Below, one piece after another: positions 61,887-64,000 of a stretch of DNA of 64,000 nt (position 1 is its first letter; each line of letters begins with the position of its first letter). This DNA is from Paraburkholderia bryophila (GTDB taxonomy: Bacteria > Pseudomonadota > Gammaproteobacteria > Burkholderiales > Burkholderiaceae), in contig NZ_JACCAS010000001.1 of NCBI RefSeq assembly GCF_013409255.1, forward strand, positions 3,844,001 through 3,908,000. Reading direction: 5' to 3'. Below the pieces are notes generated by a model. That model saw only the letters and a program-made list of their open reading frames with translations, made no database searches and had not been told where the DNA came from. A program made the position numbers and the translations under genes.

Positions 61887-61895
61887 GTGCCGACC

Positions 61896-62264
61896 GTGAC
61901 GACTGCCGTGGCTTCTACCGTTTCCGACGTTCCGTTAAGCCGTTTCGACGACCGCTCCGCGGACACCATCGTGCCGCTGGCGGATCTGTTTCGCCTGCTG
62001 GGCGACCCGACGCGTTTGCGGATCGTGCTGACGTGCGTCGACGGGCGTCGTCCGGTGGGGGCGATTGCCGAGGCGCTGGGCTTGTCGCCATCGCTGGTGA
62101 GCCACCATTTGCGGCTGCTGCGCGCGGCGCGGATCGTGCGCGCGGAGCGCCAGGGCAAGCAGGTGTTCTACCTCGCCGCGGATCGTCACATCAGCGCGAT
62201 GCTGACCGGCATGCTGGAGCACGTGGCCGAACCCGCCAGCGATTTTCCCGTGGATGCGACATGA
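61896..62264 (+). CDS. ArsR/SmtB-family metal-responsive repressor
   Basis: A 122-residue winged-helix repressor: LADLFRLLGDPTRLRIVLTCVDGRRPVGAIAEALGLSPSLVSHHLRLLRAARIVRAERQGKQVFYLAADRHI. The recognition helix is SPSLVSHHLRLL. Asp/His residues at the C-terminal helix (DRHI...HVAE) could bind metal in an alpha-5 type site. The open frame begins at ATG 61848, but that codon lies upstream of the transcription start; GTG 61896 (or GTG 61887) is the first in-frame start downstream. The stop overlaps the CDF transporter start (ATGA), so the pair is one operon, likely for zinc or cobalt/nickel. Confidence 0.88.
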   Translation: MTTAVASTVSDVPLSRFDDRSADTIVPLADLFRLLGDPTRLRIVLTCVDGRRPVGAIAEALGLSPSLVSHHLRLLRAARIVRAERQGKQVFYLAADRHISAMLTGMLEHVAEPASDFPVDAT

Positions 62265-63409
62265 AGAATACGAATAACCCGAATCGGGCGGCGGAACAGC
62301 GCGAGGATGAGCACGCGCCGGTGTGGGTCGATGGAAGCGATGGCGATGATGTCCGCTCTGGTGGGACGCGCGACGCAGGCGGCGATGCCGCGGTGAAGGG
62401 CGGGCACGACCATGAAAGCCAGAGCCGCGAACATAGTGGCGATGACCACGGCAGTGATGATCACAGTCACAACGATCATGGCCACAGCGGCCATTCCCAC
62501 AGCGGCCATTCCCACGCCCACGCCCCCATCCCCGGCCACGGCCGCGCGTTCGCACTCGCCGTCGCGCTGAACGTCCTGATCGTCGTGATCCAGGCGATCT
62601 ACGGCGTGCTCGCGCATTCCACCGCGTTGCTCGCCGACGCCGGCCACAACCTCTCCGACGTGCTCGGCCTGCTGCTCGCGTGGGGTGCCGGCTGGCTCGC
62701 CACGCGGCGTCCCTCGGCGCGCTACACGTTCGGCTACGGCAGCTCGTCGATTCTCGCGTCGCTGGCCAATGCGGGGCTGCTGCTGTTCGCGTGCGGCGTG
62801 ATCGTCGCCGAGGCGATCGGCCGTCTGATGAATCCGGCGCCGGTGGCCGGCCTCGCGGTATTCGTCGTGGCGACCATCGGCGTGGTCGTCAACGGTATTT
62901 CCGCGTGGCTCTTCATGCGTGGGCAGAAGGAAGATCTGAACATCCGCGGCGCATTCCTGCACATGGCGGCCGATGCCGGTATTTCGGCGGCTGTCGCGAT
63001 CAGCGGCCTGGTGATTCTCTACACCAACTGGACGTGGCTCGACCCGGTGATGAGCCTGCTGGTCGTCGCGGTCGTCGTGGTCGGCACATGGGGGCTGTTG
63101 CGCGATTCGGTGCGCCTCGCGCTCGACGCCGTGCCGCCCGGTGTCGACCTGCAACGCATTCGCGACTATCTGGCGACCCAGCCTGGCGTTGTCGATGTGC
63201 ACGACTTGCACGTGTGGGCGCTGTCGACCACCGGCAACGCGCTCAGCGCGCATCTGGTGATGCCGGCCGGCCATCCCGGCGACGAATCGCTCGACGCGAT
63301 CGTCGTCGTGCTGCGGGAGCGTTTCTCGATGCTACACGCGACGCTGCAGGTCGATCTCGGCACCACCCAGCATCAATGCGCGATGGAGCACGCGGGGCAC
63401 GCGCATTGA
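62261..63409 (+). CDS. Cation diffusion facilitator (CzcD/DmeF-like)
   Basis: A 382-residue inner-membrane divalent-metal exporter. The first ~90 residues are Asp/His-rich (HDHESQSREHSGDDHGSDDH, NDHGHSGHSHSGHSHAHAP), a cytosolic metal-buffering tail. Six membrane helices follow, with HNLSD in LADAGHNLSDVLGLLLAWG and HMAAD in FLHMAADAGISAAVA as the transport-site motifs. The C-terminal domain has VVDVHDLHVWALSTTGNALSAHLV. Coupled to the ArsR-type repressor, it most likely exports Zn, Co or Ni. The frame is open upstream to 61883, but ATG 62261 overlaps the repressor stop. Confidence 0.94.
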   Translation: MKNTNNPNRAAEQREDEHAPVWVDGSDGDDVRSGGTRDAGGDAAVKGGHDHESQSREHSGDDHGSDDHSHNDHGHSGHSHSGHSHAHAPIPGHGRAFALAVALNVLIVVIQAIYGVLAHSTALLADAGHNLSDVLGLLLAWGAGWLATRRPSARYTFGYGSSSILASLANAGLLLFACGVIVAEAIGRLMNPAPVAGLAVFVVATIGVVVNGISAWLFMRGQKEDLNIRGAFLHMAADAGISAAVAISGLVILYTNWTWLDPVMSLLVVAVVVVGTWGLLRDSVRLALDAVPPGVDLQRIRDYLATQPGVVDVHDLHVWALSTTGNALSAHLVMPAGHPGDESLDAIVVVLRERFSMLHATLQVDLGTTQHQCAMEHAGHAH

Positions 63410-63501
63410 CGCAGCGCATCGTAAACACCTCACCGGCAGCGCCTCCAGGGTGACTTCGTCAGGGCGTACACTAGAACGCACTGCCGCCTAGGGAGCCCCG
63501 C

Positions 63502-64000
63502 ATGGACGTTGCTGCAAACAACGCGTCGCCGGTGCTGATCGTCGGCGCGGGTCCGACCGGACTTGCCGCCGCCATGAGCCTCGCGCGTGCCCACGTCCCC
63601 GTGCGTCTGATCGACAAGGCCATGCAGCCGAGCCCGTATTCGCGCGCCATCGGTATCCAGGCGCGCACGCTCGAACTGCTCGAGCAGCATCGTCTGGTCG
63701 AGCCGTTTCTCGCGCTCGGTCATCGCGCGCGCGTGGCCAATCTCTTTTCCAACGGCATGCGTCTCGCGCGGCTCGATTTCGATCCGTTGCACACGCGCTA
63801 TCCGTATCTGCTGTTTCTCGACCAGGCCGTGACCGAGCGTTTGCTGACGGAGCATCTCGCGACGCTCGGTGTGACGATCGAACGCGGCGTCGAACTGATG
63901 AATTTCGCACAAGGCTCTGCCAGCGTTCAGGCGACACTGCGCCGTGCCGACGGTCACACGGAGACCATGCGTCCGTCCTATCTGATCGCCGCCGACGGCG
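63502..64000 (+). CDS. FAD-dependent aromatic monooxygenase, N-terminal part (cut by window)
   Basis: The gene runs off the right edge; 166 codons are present. GGGAG precedes ATG 63502. The product starts MDVAANNASPVLIVGAGPTG, with the dinucleotide-binding GxGxxG, then AAAMSLARAHVPVRLIDKA and RAIGIQARTLELLEQ, then the AADG segment at the edge. This is the group A flavin monooxygenase layout (PheA/TfdB/MhpA-like). It is 92 bp downstream of the CDF gene. The substrate is unknown. Confidence 0.88.
   Translation, partial: MDVAANNASPVLIVGAGPTGLAAAMSLARAHVPVRLIDKAMQPSPYSRAIGIQARTLELLEQHRLVEPFLALGHRARVANLFSNGMRLARLDFDPLHTRYPYLLFLDQAVTERLLTEHLATLGVTIERGVELMNFAQGSASVQATLRRADGHTETMRPSYLIAADG

Noticed and set aside
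61848..61895. ATG 61848 as start of the ArsR-type gene
   Set aside because: It lies between the -35 and -10 boxes, upstream of the predicted transcription start and operator.

Overview
The window is GC-rich DNA from a member of the Burkholderiaceae, most likely Burkholderia or Paraburkholderia. The evidence is strong G/C third-position codon bias, a Burkholderia-type porin, a fbp / toxin-antitoxin / pepN neighbourhood, DUF4136, DUF2968 and DUF2848 genes, and an aryl-polyene (APE) pigment locus. It looks like ordinary chromosome with accessory islands. No rRNA, insertion sequence, CRISPR array or complete prophage was seen.

Layout. 1-6.6 kb: a small DUF2591-like gene, two identical tRNA-Arg(ACG) genes, greB, a porin, a candidate structured small RNA, a small Burkholderia-type gene, a cold-shock gene, a DnaQ-like exonuclease fused to a GIY-YIG nuclease, and a periplasmic chorismate mutase. 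6.8-12.5 kb: a 49-residue small protein, a UvrA2-type ATPase, an orphan beta-propeller lectin-like gene and tRNA-Thr(CGT). 12.5-18.4 kb: fbp, a higBA toxin-antitoxin pair, pepN and a DUF4136 lipoprotein.

18.9-38.7 kb is the main accessory system. Sixteen genes on the + strand (18941-35369) almost all overlap and encode a type II polyketide machine for an aryl polyene: chain-length factor, acyltransferase, two acyl carrier proteins, a fused acyl-ACP ligase/dehydratase, a glycosyltransferase/acyltransferase, a tyrosine-type ammonia-lyase supplying the aryl starter, thioesterase, LolA-like carrier, MMPL exporter, three ketosynthases, a second dehydratase and a ketoreductase. Gene order follows apeC to apeR of E. 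coli-type clusters, but no apeN-like lipoprotein is seen and ApeH and ApeI are fused. Two small exported proteins follow. A divergent methyltransferase and a flavin-dependent halogenase-like oxidoreductase then suggest tailoring of the aryl head group.

38.7-46.4 kb (minus strand) is a purine-catabolism block: xdhA-xdhB-xdhC, an adenosine/adenine deaminase and guanine deaminase, together converting adenine and guanine to urate. dsbB follows at 46.8-47.3 kb. 47.4-51.8 kb is a probable catabolic group (DUF2848, ACS-family permease, GntR/FCD regulator, amidase) with a dyad upstream of its first gene.

51.9-64 kb: a CPA2 antiporter, a PuuD-like hydrolase with a very long disordered N-terminus, a DUF2968 protein, a frame-switching atypical coding region, a GNAT acetyltransferase, a citrate-type MHS transporter, a TPR/glycosyltransferase protein, an ArsR-CDF metal-efflux pair with a clear operator-promoter overlap, and the start of a flavoprotein monooxygenase cut by the window edge.
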